Below the pieces are notes generated by a model. It ran no database searches and was not told where the DNA came from. It saw nothing but the letters and a program-made list of their open reading frames with translations. From Gammaproteobacteria bacterium (GTDB lineage Bacteria; Pseudomonadota; Gammaproteobacteria; GCA-001735895), in NCBI GenBank assembly GCA_024232855.1, contig JAAEPH010000011.1, positions 1 through 47,472 of the forward strand: a stretch of DNA of 47,472 bases, written 5' to 3'. A program made the translations under genes and the position numbers. Below are positions 17,337 to 27,185 of the stretch, one piece after another; the first letter of the stretch is position 1, and every line of letters starts with the position of its first letter.

Positions 17337-17924
17337 TTAGGCAGCGCCCGGCGCCCGATTGCTCAGGATTTTGCGGATATGCGATTCGATTGCAAACACG
17401 TGATCATCCTGTTGCCCGAGTTCGCGCAGGGACTTCGCCAGATCGAGCAGGTAATCGCTATTGGCGCCGCTGGCGCCCTCGGCGCTACAAATATGGCGTG
17501 CAATTTGGTACTCGCTTGCCTCGCCGAGATAAGCCTCGTTATCCGGGGTGGCGATGTAGGTCAGCCCGATCGCCGTCGTCCCATCGGCAAAGGTCAACTC
17601 GGTGGCGAAGCGCAGGTAGCCATTTTTTTCACGCTCATCGAGTTGCTCGAAAACCGATGCTTCGACACGAAACGCGAGGCCGCCGCAGAGCGCCTGCGGT
17701 AGCTCGATGAGGGTGACGACGCGACCCGGGTTGGTCCTGGTGCCGCGGTGATCGTGCGAACCCTGCCAGAAGCGCCGGCTCCAGCCACGAATGGAGGCGG
17801 GCTTCGCTTCCAGGTAAGGAAAATCGACCAGGTAGATCAGCGAGCCATAGCCAAACAGCCAGACTTCGTCGTGATCGCCGAACAGGTTGCGACTTCGATT
17901 CGCTTCGATGGTATTGACCGACAT
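17337..17924 (-). CDS. chaC: ChaC-like gamma-glutamylcyclotransferase
   Basis: 195 residues. WLFGYGSLIYLVDFPYLE is the YGSL substrate-binding motif of the cyclotransferase fold; WSRRFWQGSHDHRGT and PGRVVTLIE follow as in ChaC proteins, which cleave glutathione to 5-oxoproline and Cys-Gly. A later Glu in ATELTFADGT is near the usual catalytic region but I cannot fix its position by eye. Cytosolic. Single gene. Confidence 0.85.
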   Translation of the reverse strand: MSVNTIEANRSRNLFGDHDEVWLFGYGSLIYLVDFPYLEAKPASIRGWSRRFWQGSHDHRGTRTNPGRVVTLIELPQALCGGLAFRVEASVFEQLDEREKNGYLRFATELTFADGTTAIGLTYIATPDNEAYLGEASEYQIARHICSAEGASGANSDYLLDLAKSLRELGQQDDHVFAIESHIRKILSNRAPGAA

Positions 17925-17951
17925 GGCTGGATGTTAAGCCCTGTCCCGGGC

Positions 17952-18146
17952 CTATTGCAATGCCGACGAGTGCTGTTCTAGATCGCGTTCACACAATGCG
18001 ATATTTTCGCAAAGCTGGCGCTCGCGTTGCTCCAGTTCATGCGTGCGATTGCGTTCAAGACCGTCGCGCACCCGCCGCAGCTCGTGCTGCAGAGCCGCCA
18101 GCTCCTGCCTGAGCGGCTGTTCAATTTTCACGACATTGATCACCAT
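17952..18146 (-). CDS. small coiled-coil protein, hypothetical
   Basis: 64 residues from ATG 18146 (the frame is open to 18275 but the upstream part overlaps the rpe promoter). MVINVVKIEQPLRQELAALQ is followed by a heptad-rich, highly charged helix with RRVRDGLERN and LEQRERQLCENIALCERDLEQ. There is no clear ribosome binding site and no family recognised. Composition is protein-like, but short antisense frames can look the same. Confidence 0.35.
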   Translation of the reverse strand: MVINVVKIEQPLRQELAALQHELRRVRDGLERNRTHELEQRERQLCENIALCERDLEQHSSALQ

Positions 18147-18273
18147 GGCCTGAAGACAGCGACAGTTTAACAGCCTTGACGCAAACGGGGCAGGGGCGGC
18201 TATCCAATTAGACCAGGCTGAAATCATGCGCGAATTGGTGTAAATTGCCCGCCACAAGCAACCAGGAACCACC

Positions 18274-18969
18274 ATGCCCGATTACCAGATAGCGCCCTCG
18301 ATACTGTCAGCTGATTTCGCGCGGCTCGGCGAAGAAGTCGATCATGTCCTCGCGGCCGGTGCCGACATCGTTCATTTCGACGTCATGGACAACCATTACG
18401 TGCCCAACCTGACCATCGGTCCGCTGGTTTGCGAAGCCTTGCGCAAACACGGTGTAGTGGCTCCGATCGACGTGCACCTGATGGTTAAGCCGGTCGATCG
18501 GATCATTCCGGATTTTGCCAGCGCCGGCGCCAGTTACATCACTTTTCATCCCGAGGCCTCCGAGCATATCGATCGCAGCCTGGGCCTGATCCGCGAACAC
18601 GGCTGCCGCGCGGGCCTGGTATTCAACCCGGCGACGCCGCTGTCTTATCTCGACTACGTGCTCGACAAAGTCGATATGATTTTGCTGATGTCGGTCAACC
18701 CCGGTTTTGGCGGGCAGAGCTTTATTCCGGCGACACTCGACAAGTTGCGCGCCGCACGGCGAATTATCGACGAGTCGGGTTACGAAATTCGCATGGAGGT
18801 CGACGGCGGGGTCAAGGACGACAACATCGCCGAAATCGCGGCTGCCGGCGCCGATACCTTTGTTTCCGGTTCCGGCATATTCGGTTGCGCGCGGAATGAC
18901 GATCCGAATCGCTACGACAGTATTTTGCAGCAGATGCGTGCCGAACTGGAGCGGGCCCAATCAATCTGA
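18274..18969 (+). CDS. rpe: ribulose-phosphate 3-epimerase
   Basis: 231 residues. Interconverts ribulose 5-phosphate and xylulose 5-phosphate in the pentose phosphate pathway. Markers: [35 protein letters not shown] with metal-binding His and Asp, [15 protein letters not shown], and [11 protein letters not shown] with the second catalytic Asp. Immediately upstream of the trp leader; in several gammaproteobacteria rpe, gph and trpE are neighbours, but gph is absent here. Confidence 0.97.
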   Translation: MPDYQIAPSILSADFARLGEEVDHVLAAGADIVHFDVMDNHYVPNLTIGPLVCEALRKHGVVAPIDVHLMVKPVDRIIPDFASAGASYITFHPEASEHIDRSLGLIREHGCRAGLVFNPATPLSYLDYVLDKVDMILLMSVNPGFGGQSFIPATLDKLRAARRIIDESGYEIRMEVDGGVKDDNIAEIAAAGADTFVSGSGIFGCARNDDPNRYDSILQQMRAELERAQSI

Positions 18970-19046
18970 AGCCGCAATAAATTAGTCATAGCCTTGCCCG
19001 GAATGCTGTGTTAGATTCTGAATTCTGAACGACAATACGGTTCGAA

Positions 19047-19100
19047 ATGACTCAAAAACGCATACAGAAAATTGAAGGTGTCTCAAGCTGGCGATGGTGA
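19047..19100 (+). CDS. trpL: trp operon leader peptide (MTQKRIQKIEGVSSWRW)
   Basis: A 17-codon frame, ATG 19047 to TGA 19098, with Trp codons at positions 15 and 17 (TGG at 19089 and 19095) directly before the stop. It lies 56 bases before trpE and overlaps the terminator hairpin. The arrangement is that of an attenuation leader peptide: slow decoding of Trp codons reports tryptophan starvation. AATACGG precedes the ATG; the ribosome binding site is weak. Confidence 0.75.
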   Translation: MTQKRIQKIEGVSSWRW

Positions 19101-19130
19101 TCGCGAGCAGCTGTTCACTTTTTTCTTTTT
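19097..19130 (+). terminator. trp attenuator terminator
   Basis: GTGATCGC pairs with GCTGTTCAC (T-T mismatch, one G-U pair, one bulge) around GAGCA, directly followed by TTTTTTCTTTTT. The 5' arm begins at the last base of the second Trp codon and contains the leader stop codon. A competing hairpin, AGCTGGCGAT with ATCGC and CAGCT (19086-19112), shares bases with it. A ribosome stalled at either Trp codon would cover the 5' arm and prevent termination. Confidence 0.65.
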
Positions 19131-19155
19131 CTGTATAGTTTTTTAAGAGTCATTC

Positions 19156-20664
19156 ATGAATCTCAAGCAATTCAATCAAATCAGGCGTGATTACAACCGC
19201 ATTCCGCTGGTTCGCGAAGTTTTTGCTGACCTCGAAACGCCGCTAAGCACCTATCTCAAACTGGCCGATGAGCCTTACACCTATTTATTCGAATCGGTGC
19301 AGGGCGGTGAAAAATGGGGGCGCTACTCGATTATCGGCATGGCCTGTGACACGCGTCTCACGGTGCGGGGAAAACAGGCCCGGATCGAGGTTGGCGGTGA
19401 AATCGTGCGCGAAGAAACCAGCGATGATCCTTTGGCCTTTATCGAGGATTACCTGGCTGGTTTCAAGGTGGCGGAAGCCGATTGCCTGCCCAAGTTTCAC
19501 GGTGGGCTGGTCGGATATTTCGGCTACGACACGATACGCTACATCGAGCCGAAACTCGCACAGTGCCCCAATCCGGATAAACATCAGACTCCCGATATCC
19601 TGTTGATGTTGAGTGACCGGCTGGTGGTGTTCGATAACCTGTCTTCGCGCATGTTTTTGATCGTGCACGTCGAACCTTCGGGTGAGGAAGCCTGGCATCA
19701 CGGCCAGCGCCAGCTCGACGAGCTCGAACAGAAGCTGACCAGCGTGCGTGTCGATACTCGCCGGGATACCTTGAATCACACGGTCAACGAGCAGGATTTC
19801 AACTCCGAGTTCAGCCAGCAGGGGTTCGAGGCGGCGGTGGAAAAGGCGCGCCAGTACATTATCGATGGCGATGCCATGCAGATCGTACTGTCACAACGCC
19901 TTTCGATTCCCTACAAGTCGGCGCCGATCGATCTCTATCGTGCGTTGCGCAGCCTCAACCCGTCTCCGTATCTGTATTACCTCAACCTTGGCGATCATCA
20001 CGTGGTGGGTTCGTCGCCTGAAATTCTGGTGCGGCTCGAAGACGAGACCGTCACGGTGCGGCCGATCGCCGGTACGCGCCCGCGCGGGGGCACCGCCGCG
20101 CGCGATCTCGAACTCGAGCAGGAATTGCTCAATGATCCCAAGGAACTGGCCGAGCACCTGATGCTGATCGATCTCGGGCGCAATGACGCCGGTCGTGTCA
20201 GCCAGGTGGGCAGCGTCAGCCTGACGGAGAAAATGATTGTCGAGCGTTACTCGCACGTGATGCACATCGTCTCCAATGTCGAGGGTCGCATCAGGCCCGA
20301 AATGTCTGCTTTCGACGTGCTGCGCGCGACCTTCCCGGCGGGGACGGTATCGGGGGCGCCGAAGATCAGGGCGATGGAAATTATCGATGAGCTGGAGCCG
20401 GTCAAGCGCGGCATTTATTCCGGCGCCGTGGGCTATATTTCCTGGAGCGGAAACATGGACACCGCGATCGCTATACGCACCGCCGTAATCAAGGATGAGC
20501 AGCTCTATATCCAGGCCGGTGCGGGAATCGTATATGATTCGATTCCACGAAACGAGTGGGCCGAGACCATGAACAAGGGGCGCGCGATCTTTCGCGCCGT
20601 GGCGCTGGCTGAAGCCGGCCTGCCGTCACGCGATCCCTGCGCCGATGATGCGGAGGAGGCGTAG
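19156..20664 (+). CDS. trpE: anthranilate synthase component I
   Basis: 502 residues. Makes anthranilate from chorismate with ammonia supplied by TrpG. N-terminal LLES-like tryptophan-binding segment reads [18 protein letters not shown]. The chorismate-binding domain shows [38 protein letters not shown] and [16 protein letters not shown]. First structural gene of trpE-G-D-C; stop and trpG start are two bases apart. Confidence 0.98.
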   Translation: MNLKQFNQIRRDYNRIPLVREVFADLETPLSTYLKLADEPYTYLFESVQGGEKWGRYSIIGMACDTRLTVRGKQARIEVGGEIVREETSDDPLAFIEDYLAGFKVAEADCLPKFHGGLVGYFGYDTIRYIEPKLAQCPNPDKHQTPDILLMLSDRLVVFDNLSSRMFLIVHVEPSGEEAWHHGQRQLDELEQKLTSVRVDTRRDTLNHTVNEQDFNSEFSQQGFEAAVEKARQYIIDGDAMQIVLSQRLSIPYKSAPIDLYRALRSLNPSPYLYYLNLGDHHVVGSSPEILVRLEDETVTVRPIAGTRPRGGTAARDLELEQELLNDPKELAEHLMLIDLGRNDAGRVSQVGSVSLTEKMIVERYSHVMHIVSNVEGRIRPEMSAFDVLRATFPAGTVSGAPKIRAMEIIDELEPVKRGIYSGAVGYISWSGNMDTAIAIRTAVIKDEQLYIQAGAGIVYDSIPRNEWAETMNKGRAIFRAVALAEAGLPSRDPCADDAEEA

Positions 20665-20666
20665 TC

Positions 20667-21302
20667 ATGAAGATTCTGATGATCGACAACTACGATTCCT
20701 TTACCTATAACCTGGTGCAATATCTCGGTGAGCTGGGGGCAGAGGTTGAGGTAGTGCGCAACGACCAGGTAAGCGTCGATGAAGTCGCCGGCACGGATGC
20801 GAGTCACGTCATGGTATCGCCTGGACCCGGTACTCCGGATCAGGCGGGGGTTTCGATGGTTGCCATCGAGGCGCTGGCCGGAGTCAGGCCGATCCTCGGC
20901 GTTTGCCTTGGGCACCAGAGCATCGGCCAGGTGTATGGCGGCAAAATCAGGCATGCGCGCGAAATCATGCACGGCAAGACTTCCGCGGTCCTGCACAACG
21001 GCGTCGGCGTGTTTGCCGGTATCGATAACCCGTTTACTGCGACGCGCTACCACTCGCTGGTGATCGACAGGAACAGTCTTCCCGACTGTCTCGAAGTCAC
21101 CGCCTGGACCGAGGATGAACAGGGTGAGCTGGATGAAATCATGGGCGTACGTCACCGCTACTTCGCCATCGAAGGCGTGCAATTTCACCCTGAGTCCATC
21201 CTCACCGAAAATGGGCACGCCTTGTTGCAAAACTTTCTTGATCAAAAGAGCGCCAGCCATAGGCTAGCCAGGGGGGATAATGGAAATACAAGCCGCGATT
21301 AA
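20667..21302 (+). CDS. trpG: anthranilate synthase component II, glutamine amidotransferase
   Basis: 211 residues. Class I glutamine amidotransferase that feeds ammonia to TrpE. Catalytic Cys in [11 protein letters not shown], His-Glu in GVQFHPESI, oxyanion loop [11 protein letters not shown]. The GGAGGAGG ahead of the ATG overlaps the end of trpE. Its 3' end overlaps trpD by 23 bases. The same protein may also serve as PabA, as is common when only one copy exists; that cannot be decided here. Confidence 0.97.
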   Translation: MKILMIDNYDSFTYNLVQYLGELGAEVEVVRNDQVSVDEVAGTDASHVMVSPGPGTPDQAGVSMVAIEALAGVRPILGVCLGHQSIGQVYGGKIRHAREIMHGKTSAVLHNGVGVFAGIDNPFTATRYHSLVIDRNSLPDCLEVTAWTEDEQGELDEIMGVRHRYFAIEGVQFHPESILTENGHALLQNFLDQKSASHRLARGDNGNTSRD

Positions 21303-22296
21303 ATCGGTAATGGGCCGGCAGGATCTGAGCGTTGACGAGATGGCTTCGGTAATGCAGCAGATCATGACCGGCGAGTGTACGCCTTCACAGATCGGTGGAT
21401 TTCTGGTCGGTTTGCGTATGAAGGGTGAAACCGTGGATGAATTATCGGCCGCGGCGCGGGTCATGCGTGAACTCTCCACGCGCGTCGAGGTGGGCTGCGA
21501 TTACCTTGTGGACACGGCTGGTACGGGAGGGGATTCATCCGGCAGTTTCAACATCTCGACCGCCAGCGCCATCGTCGCCGCCGCCGCCGGCGCGCACGTG
21601 GCCAAGCACGGTAATCGCTCGATGACCAGCAATTCAGGTAGCGCGGACGTACTCGAGGCCGCCGGCGTCAAGCTTGACATCAGCCCCGCGCAGATCGGCG
21701 AATGCATCGAGCAGGTCGGCGTCGGTTTTATGTTTGCCCCGGCGCATCACGGTGCGATGAAACACGCGATCGGACCACGCCGGGAGATGGCGGTACGCAC
21801 CGTGTTCAATGTACTCGGGCCTTTGACCAACCCGGCGGGTGCGCCGAACCAGTTGATCGGAGTGTTCGATGACGAACTGGTCGAGCCCATGGCGCAAGTG
21901 CTGCAACAGCTGGGTAGTCGCCACGTCATGGTGGTGCACGCCGAGGATGGCATGGACGAGGTCAGCATTTCGTCGCCGACCCACGTCGCTGAGCTTAAAA
22001 ATGGCGAGGTCAGCAGCTACACCATTACAGCGGCCGACTTCGGCATGGAAACGGCTTCGCTGGATGAGCTCAGGGTCGATTCGGCTGAGCAAAGCCTCGC
22101 CACGATTGAGGCGGTGCTGGCGGGCCAGGCCGGCGCGGCACGCGATATCGTCTGTCTCAATGCCGGCGCCGCGATCTACGTGTCCGGCTGTGCCGACTCG
22201 CTCGCCTTGGGCATCGAAGCCGCGCGCAACGCGATCAGCAGCGGCAAGGCCGCCACGGCATTGCAGGAGCTGGTTGCCCGAACCAATGCCGAATGA
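21280..22296 (+). CDS. trpD: anthranilate phosphoribosyltransferase
   Basis: 338 residues. Transfers phosphoribose from PRPP to anthranilate. Markers: [36 protein letters not shown] and [19 protein letters not shown] 21280 is preceded by AGGGGGGATA, a strong ribosome binding site lying inside the trpG coding end. Stop overlaps the trpC start as ATGA. Confidence 0.98.
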   Translation: MEIQAAIKSVMGRQDLSVDEMASVMQQIMTGECTPSQIGGFLVGLRMKGETVDELSAAARVMRELSTRVEVGCDYLVDTAGTGGDSSGSFNISTASAIVAAAAGAHVAKHGNRSMTSNSGSADVLEAAGVKLDISPAQIGECIEQVGVGFMFAPAHHGAMKHAIGPRREMAVRTVFNVLGPLTNPAGAPNQLIGVFDDELVEPMAQVLQQLGSRHVMVVHAEDGMDEVSISSPTHVAELKNGEVSSYTITAADFGMETASLDELRVDSAEQSLATIEAVLAGQAGAARDIVCLNAGAAIYVSGCADSLALGIEAARNAISSGKAATALQELVARTNAE

Positions 22297-23096
22297 GTAA
22301 TGCGCGACCCGATATTCTGAACCGGATCCTCGCCACCAAGCAGCGCGAAATTGCCGAGCGCCGTAAAGTCCGGTCCATCGAAGATCTGCGGCAACAGGCG
22401 CATCACGTGTCGCCGCCGCGCGGCTTCGTGGCGGCCCTGAAGCGCCGCGTCGAACAGGGTGATGCCGCGGTGATCGCCGAAATCAAGAAGGCGTCCCCGA
22501 GCAAGGGCGTAATCCGCAGAGATTTTGACGCCGTCGAAATAGCAAAATCCTACCAGGCCGGTGGCGCAAGCTGCCTGTCGGTACTAACCGACCTGGAGTA
22601 CTTCCAGGGGCATGAAAGCTATCTCACGGCGGCGCGCGGCGCCTGCAGTCTGCCGGTGATTCGCAAGGATTTTATCGTCGACCCCTACCAGGTAGTGGAA
22701 GCGCGCGCGATCGGCGCCGATTGCATTCTGTTGATCGTTGCCGCCCTCGACGACGATACGCTAGCGACGCTGCACGCCCAGGCGCTGGAGCTGGGGATGG
22801 ATGTGTTGGTCGAGGTGCACGATCGTGCCGAACTCGAGCGGGCTTTACGACTCGACCTCGAGCTGATAGGGATCAACAACCGTAATCTGCGCAGCTTCGA
22901 TACCAGCCTCGATACCACCATCGAACTGCTGTCGCTAGTTGCCGATGGCTGCCTGGTGGTCACCGAAAGTGGCATTCATACACGCGAGGACGTGGTTTTG
23001 ATGCGAGATCACAACGTGCACGCCTTTCTCGTCGGCGAGGCCTTCATGCGCGTCCCCGATCCCGGCCAGGGTCTCAGGAAACTGTTCGCCGATTAG
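22293..23096 (+). CDS. trpC: indole-3-glycerol phosphate synthase
   Basis: 267 residues, monofunctional (no TrpF domain). TIM barrel that closes the indole ring from CdRP. Markers: [16 protein letters not shown] with catalytic Lys, [24 protein letters not shown] and [11 protein letters not shown]. Last gene of the operon here; trpF, trpB and trpA are not in the window. The 135-base spacer to crp has no gene. Confidence 0.98.
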   Translation: MSNARPDILNRILATKQREIAERRKVRSIEDLRQQAHHVSPPRGFVAALKRRVEQGDAAVIAEIKKASPSKGVIRRDFDAVEIAKSYQAGGASCLSVLTDLEYFQGHESYLTAARGACSLPVIRKDFIVDPYQVVEARAIGADCILLIVAALDDDTLATLHAQALELGMDVLVEVHDRAELERALRLDLELIGINNRNLRSFDTSLDTTIELLSLVADGCLVVTESGIHTREDVVLMRDHNVHAFLVGEAFMRVPDPGQGLRKLFAD

Positions 23097-23231
23097 CCCT
23101 CCTTTTACTGCCCTGGTACCACAAGAAAGGGGGAAAGGGGTCGGAAGGGGGGCACCCATTGGCACATTGGCATTGGTGGTGCGAGATAGGCCGAGGTTGA
23201 TCATACCCCGAGAATCCGCGCTCCCGAGGAT

Positions 23232-23897
23232 TCAGAACTTTACAGACTCCTGGCGGGTGCCGAAGACGACGATGGTCTTGCCGTGCGCTGTGATCAGGCC
23301 CTCTTCTTCGAGGGTTTTCATCACGCGCCCGGCCATTTCACGTGAACAGCCGACGATTTTGGCAATTTCCTGGCGGGTGATCTTGATTTGCATACCGTCG
23401 GGATGAGTGATCGCGTCCGGTTCGCGGGCCAGGTCGAGCAGGGTGCGCGCGACTCGCCCGGTGACGTCCATGAAAGCGAGATTGCTGACCTTGCGACTGG
23501 TGTTGCGCAGGCGACTGGCCAGTTGTGATGACAGCTGGAACAGAATTTCGGGTGTTTCCTTGGCCAGTTGCATGAACTGGTGGTAGTGAATTTCAGCGAC
23601 CTCGCAGGCGGTGCGGGTAATAACCCAGGCGCTGCGCTTGGTGTGTTCTTCGAAGAGGCCCATTTCGCCGAAAAAATCGCCCGGATTGAGGTAGGCGAGA
23701 ACGATTTCGTTACAATCTTCGTCTTCGATGACTACGCTCACCGAACCGTCGATGATATAGTACAGCGTCTCCGATTCGTCGCCCGCATGAATAATATTGC
23801 TGCGCTGCGCGTACTTCTTTGTGTGGCAATGGTGCAGAAAATTATCCAGCGCCGGATTCAGGTGCGGCACCATTTTTGTGATTGGGTTAACTGACAT
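23232..23897 (-). CDS. crp: cAMP receptor protein (Crp/Vfr-type transcription regulator)
   Basis: 221 residues from ATG 23897 ([21 protein letters not shown]); the frame is open to 23960 but 23897 matches the family start. The cAMP pocket [17 protein letters not shown] has the Glu and Arg-Ser pair, and the helix C Thr is in [14 protein letters not shown]. The HTH recognition helix [14 protein letters not shown] keeps the Arg-Glu...Arg DNA contacts of E. coli CRP. Closely similar to E. coli CRP throughout. Divergent from the yhfA-type gene, an arrangement conserved in enterobacteria. I saw no TGTGA-N6-TCACA site between the two genes. Confidence 0.95.
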   Translation of the reverse strand: MSVNPITKMVPHLNPALDNFLHHCHTKKYAQRSNIIHAGDESETLYYIIDGSVSVVIEDEDCNEIVLAYLNPGDFFGEMGLFEEHTKRSAWVITRTACEVAEIHYHQFMQLAKETPEILFQLSSQLASRLRNTSRKVSNLAFMDVTGRVARTLLDLAREPDAITHPDGMQIKITRQEIAKIVGCSREMAGRVMKTLEEEGLITAHGKTIVVFGTRQESVKF

Positions 23898-23968
23898 AAG
23901 TAGTGATTTTCTGAGTGGACTAATGGTAAACATACCACAAAAAGAGCGTTTCAGCAGCATGCGGTTTA

Positions 23969-24394
23969 ATGATGAAGTGTAGAGTAAAGTGGCTCAATCA
24001 CATGTCCTTTGTCGGTGAATCCGGCAGCGGTCATTCGATCGTGATGGACAGTGGACCCGATACCGGCGGTCGCGACCTCGGGGTGCGGCCGTTGGAGATG
24101 CTGTTGCTTGGACTGGGAGGCTGTACCTCCATCGATGTGGTGTCGATACTGCATAAATCACGTCAGCAGATCAGCGGTTGCGAAGTCACAATCGAGGCCG
24201 AACGCGCCGCGAATGTCCCCAGGGTGTTCACCAAAATTCATGTTCACTTCATCGTTAGCGGACGAGAACTGAATCCTGTCAAGATCGCCAGGGCGGTGGA
24301 CCTGTCCGCCACCAAATACTGCTCGGCCTCGATCATGCTGGGAAAGGCCGCCGAAATCACGCACGATTTCGAAATTGTCGAACTCGACCACTAG
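23969..24394 (+). CDS. yhfA: OsmC-like protein, YhfA type
   Basis: 141 residues. OsmC/Ohr fold with both characteristic cysteines: [14 protein letters not shown] and [11 protein letters not shown]. Sequence details ([34 protein letters not shown]) match the YhfA group, and the location beside crp matches too. YhfA itself has no established role; related OsmC/Ohr proteins reduce organic hydroperoxides. Downstream 24395-24547 carries a copy of the CTCGC-GAGGCGC repeat. Confidence 0.9.
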   Translation: MMKCRVKWLNHMSFVGESGSGHSIVMDSGPDTGGRDLGVRPLEMLLLGLGGCTSIDVVSILHKSRQQISGCEVTIEAERAANVPRVFTKIHVHFIVSGRELNPVKIARAVDLSATKYCSASIMLGKAAEITHDFEIVELDH

Positions 24395-24411
24395 GCCGCA
24401 TCCCTGATCTG

Positions 24412-24450
24412 TTTCTCGCAGAGGCGCTGAGAATGCAGAGAGCGCCGAGG
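24412..24450. repeat. CTCGC-GAGGCGC dispersed repeat (short copy)
   Basis: TTTCTCGCAGAGGCGCTGAG and following bases resemble the ends of the elements at 26301-26395 and 36923-37227. It lies in the convergent spacer between yhfA and coq7, which shows no gene. Confidence 0.5.
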
Positions 24451-24547
24451 TTTTATGGGGTGGCATTACCCGATCAAAACTCCGCGCCTCCGGCGTTCCA
24501 TGCGCCTTTGCGTGATCCCGGGGTTGCTATTCTGACCGGGCAGTCGG

Positions 24548-25186
24548 TTAGACGCGGTAGGCGGTGAAAGTCATGACCTTGCTGACCAGCTTCATGGCGG
24601 TCTTGACAAGCACTGGCAGTTCCGCCGCACCGGCGTTTGCGGCGCTTTCGGCATGACGCGACTCATCCTCGCGCATGGCGCCGATTATCGCGCGGCTGCG
24701 TTTATCCTGTGGCGGCAGGCGTTCGAGATGACGGTCAAGGTGGGCACAGACCTGTTGTTCGGTTTCCTTGACGAAGCCGAGGCTCCACCTGTCGCCCGCG
24801 GCGCCGGCGAGCGCTCCAATCGAGAAGGAGCCCCAGTACCAGATACCGTCCAGCAGGCTGCGGCGCCGATTGAGTTCGTCCAGGCGTCGCTGGCACCAGT
24901 TCAAGTGTTCGTTTTCCTCTTGCGCCGCCTGTTGCATATTTGCGCCGAGCGCCTCGGCGCGCGCGCCCAGCGCCTGGCCACGATACAGGCCCTGCGCCGC
25001 GACTTCACCGGTATTGTTGACTCGCATCAGGCCGGCGATGTGCGCAATCTCGTGTTCGTCGAGTTCGCCATCGGTAATGTCATTTGCCGGGTAGTCGCGC
25101 GCGCGCGCGGCGGGGTGTACATGACTGGTGTTCAGGCCATGCTGTATTTCGTCCAGAAGACGGTCGCTCAAGCTCAAATTGCGCAC
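24548..25186 (-). CDS. coq7: demethoxyubiquinone hydroxylase
   Basis: 212 residues. Di-iron monooxygenase of ubiquinone biosynthesis (Coq7/CAT5 type, used instead of UbiF in many proteobacteria). Iron ligands are visible as Glu in NNTGEVAAQGLYRGQ, EENEH, Glu in KETEQQV and EDESRH. It supports an aerobic respiratory life style. Divergent from rplM. A plausible minus-strand promoter (TTGGAT - 18 - GATAAT) is at about 25228-25257. Confidence 0.95.
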   Translation of the reverse strand: MRNLSLSDRLLDEIQHGLNTSHVHPAARARDYPANDITDGELDEHEIAHIAGLMRVNNTGEVAAQGLYRGQALGARAEALGANMQQAAQEENEHLNWCQRRLDELNRRRSLLDGIWYWGSFSIGALAGAAGDRWSLGFVKETEQQVCAHLDRHLERLPPQDKRSRAIIGAMREDESRHAESAANAGAAELPVLVKTAMKLVSKVMTFTAYRV

Positions 25187-25267
25187 TGATTTTCCTGTAA
25201 CTCGTTTCTAAAAACGCTGCCGGGGCGTATATTATCGGCTAATTCGAAATATTAATCCAAGACCTGA

Positions 25268-25293
25268 AAAAGCGCCTGAAAACAGGCGCTTTT
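25268..25293. terminator. terminator-like perfect palindrome between coq7 and rplM
   Basis: AAAAGCGCCTG and CAGGCGCTTTT form a perfect 11-bp stem with an AAAA loop. It is symmetrical, so it could terminate transcription on either strand. It lies upstream of both divergent promoters and therefore ends neither neighbouring gene. Confidence 0.7.
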
Positions 25294-25297
25294 CGGC

Positions 25298-25326
25298 TTG
25301 TCAAGCGTTCGCTAATCCGTTAGTAT
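25298..25326 (+). promoter_or_regulatory. sigma-70-type promoter for rplM-rpsI
   Basis: TTGTCA, a 17-base spacer, and TAGTAT. Predicted start near 25333, giving a leader of about 50 bases before the rplM ATG at 25384. Confidence 0.65.
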
Positions 25327-25383
25327 TCGCGCCCTTTGTGATTGAAGTCAACGCCCTCGAAAGGCAGTTTATCAGGAATTAGT

Positions 25384-25812
25384 ATGAAAACCTTCAGTGC
25401 TAAACCCGAGTCGGTAAAACGCGACTGGTATGTAGTCGATGCCACCGACAAGGTGCTGGGTCGCCTGTCGACCGAAGTTGCGCGTCGTTTACGCGGCAAG
25501 CACAAGCCGGAGTACACTCCGCACGTTGATACCGGCGACTACGTAATCGTCATTAACGCGGAAAAAATTCGGGTTACCGGCAACAAGGAAAACGACAAGA
25601 TGTACCACCACCACACGGGTTACATCGGTAGCCTGAAATCCACCAACCTGTCGCAGCTGCGCAAGGATCACCCCGAGCGAATCATCCAGCATTCCGTCAA
25701 AGGTATGCTGCCCAAGAATTCCCTGGGGCGGGCAATGTTTAAAAAGTTGAAGGTGTACGCGGGCGAATCACACAATCACGGCGCACAACAACCCCAGCCC
25801 CTCGAAATCTAA
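25384..25812 (+). CDS. rplM: 50S ribosomal protein L13
   Basis: 142 residues. Binds 23S rRNA early in large-subunit assembly. Markers: [39 protein letters not shown] and [24 protein letters not shown] 25384 follows AGGAATTAGT. Eleven bases separate it from rpsI; the pair is a universal operon. In E. coli L13 represses its own operon through the leader; the short leader here shows no obvious structure. Confidence 0.98.
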   Translation: MKTFSAKPESVKRDWYVVDATDKVLGRLSTEVARRLRGKHKPEYTPHVDTGDYVIVINAEKIRVTGNKENDKMYHHHTGYIGSLKSTNLSQLRKDHPERIIQHSVKGMLPKNSLGRAMFKKLKVYAGESHNHGAQQPQPLEI

Positions 25813-25823
25813 CAGGTCAAATT

Positions 25824-26216
25824 ATGGCAGTCGAACAATATTACGGTACCGGTCGTCGCAAGAGTTCATCGGCGCGCGTGTATTTGAAGTCAGGTAGCGG
25901 TGCGATTACCGTTAACGACAAGAACATCGAAGACTATTTCGGTCGTGAAACATCGCGTATGGTCGTGCGCCAGCCGTTGCAAACCGTCGACCTGGTCGAC
26001 AAGCTCGATATCAGTGTCAATGTTTCCGGCGGCGGTCCCAGTGGTCAGGCCGGTGCGATTCGCCTGGGTATTACCCGTGCCCTGCTGAAGTACGACGAGA
26101 CATTTCGTGAAGCCTTACGCAAGGAAGGCTTTGTCACCCGCGATGCGCGTGAAGTCGAACGCAAGAAAGTCGGGCTGCGCAAAGCTCGCCGCGGTGTTCA
26201 GTTCTCGAAGCGTTAA
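25824..26216 (+). CDS. rpsI: 30S ribosomal protein S9
   Basis: 130 residues. [17 protein letters not shown] at the start and the conserved basic tail ending VQFSKR, whose last Arg reaches the P-site tRNA in the ribosome. Followed by an intrinsic terminator 20 bases after the stop. Confidence 0.98.
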   Translation: MAVEQYYGTGRRKSSSARVYLKSGSGAITVNDKNIEDYFGRETSRMVVRQPLQTVDLVDKLDISVNVSGGGPSGQAGAIRLGITRALLKYDETFREALRKEGFVTRDAREVERKKVGLRKARRGVQFSKR

Positions 26217-26236
26217 AAGAGAAACCAGCCAGATCG

Positions 26237-26265
26237 AAAAAGCCCGCAGTCGCGGGCTTTTTTTT
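26237..26265 (+). terminator. intrinsic terminator of rplM-rpsI
   Basis: AGCCCGC and GCGGGCT form a stem with an AGTC loop, preceded by AAAA and followed by eight Ts. Confidence 0.92.
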
Positions 26266-26300
26266 GACCGCCCCATTTCCGGGTGGTATCCCACGAAAAT

Positions 26301-26395
26301 TTCTCGCGGAGGCGCAGGGTTCGCCGAGGTCGCTGAGATTTTGGCCGGCAATACCATTCCATATATTCTCCGCGAACCCCGCGCCTCCGCGAGAA
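26301..26395. repeat. CTCGCGGAGGCGC inverted-repeat element
   Basis: TTCTCGCGGAGGCGCAGGGT at the left, and the right end at 26377-26395 is its near reverse complement, ending in CCGCGAGAA. About 95 bp in the convergent spacer between rpsI and rpiA. Same family as 24412-24450 and 36923-37227. Confidence 0.75.
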
Positions 26396-26411
26396 CCAGC
26401 CCCGCGAGCAC

Positions 26412-27077
26412 TCAGTCGGCGGTATAGGTCCGGACGCCGGCGTCGCCGCCGAGGATGAGGACATCCGCGGGTCGATGGGCGAAGAGACCGACGCAGACGG
26501 CGCCGGTGAGCTGGTTGATGGCGGTTTCGAGGGCCAGAGCATCGTCGATTTCGAGGCCGTGGACGTCGAGTATCTGGTTGCCATTATCGGTAGTGAAACC
26601 TTCGCGCAGACGCGGTTCTCCTCCGAGTTCGCTCAACGCGTCGGTAACCAGTTCGCGCGCCATCGGAATCACTTCCACCGGCAACGGAAAAGCGCCTAGC
26701 GTCTCCACCAGCTTGCTGTCGTCGGCGATGCAGACGAATTTGCGGCTTGCCGCGGCGACGATTTTCTCGCGCGTGAGTGCGCCGCCACCGCCCTTGATCA
26801 GTTGCAGCCTGGTGTTTGATTCGTCGGCGCCGTCGACGTAGAGGTCAAGCTTACGCACCTCGTTGAGGTCGACCACGCGGATACCATGGGCGAGCAGACG
26901 CTCACTGGAAGCCTCCGAACTGGAAACCGCCGCGGTGATGCGATCGCCCATTCTGGCGGCCAGCAAATCGATAAAATGATTCACCGTGGAACCGGTGCCA
27001 ACACCGATTATCGAGTCGGGTTCCACATAATCGACCGCGGCTTGAGCCGCGGCGCGTTTTTTATCTTCGGCTGTCAT
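26412..27077 (-). CDS. rpiA: ribose-5-phosphate isomerase A
   Basis: 221 residues. Interconverts ribose 5-phosphate and ribulose 5-phosphate. Markers: [23 protein letters not shown] with the catalytic Asp residues, and [16 protein letters not shown] with the Lys. Divergent from ilvA, as in several gammaproteobacteria. Confidence 0.97.
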   Translation of the reverse strand: MTAEDKKRAAAQAAVDYVEPDSIIGVGTGSTVNHFIDLLAARMGDRITAAVSSSEASSERLLAHGIRVVDLNEVRKLDLYVDGADESNTRLQLIKGGGGALTREKIVAAASRKFVCIADDSKLVETLGAFPLPVEVIPMARELVTDALSELGGEPRLREGFTTDNGNQILDVHGLEIDDALALETAINQLTGAVCVGLFAHRPADVLILGGDAGVRTYTAD

Positions 27078-27185
27078 GGATTTACCGGTTGCTTAGCAGT
27101 CGATCAATTATGATAATCCCCTGCAGTCCGCGCAAGCTATTGAGCGCTTTTAGCGGCAATATCCAGGTGAATTCAGAATCGGGCC

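Noticed and set aside
23898-23968. CRP autoregulatory site between crp and yhfA
   Set aside because: No sequence close to TGTGA-N6-TCACA in the 71 bases.
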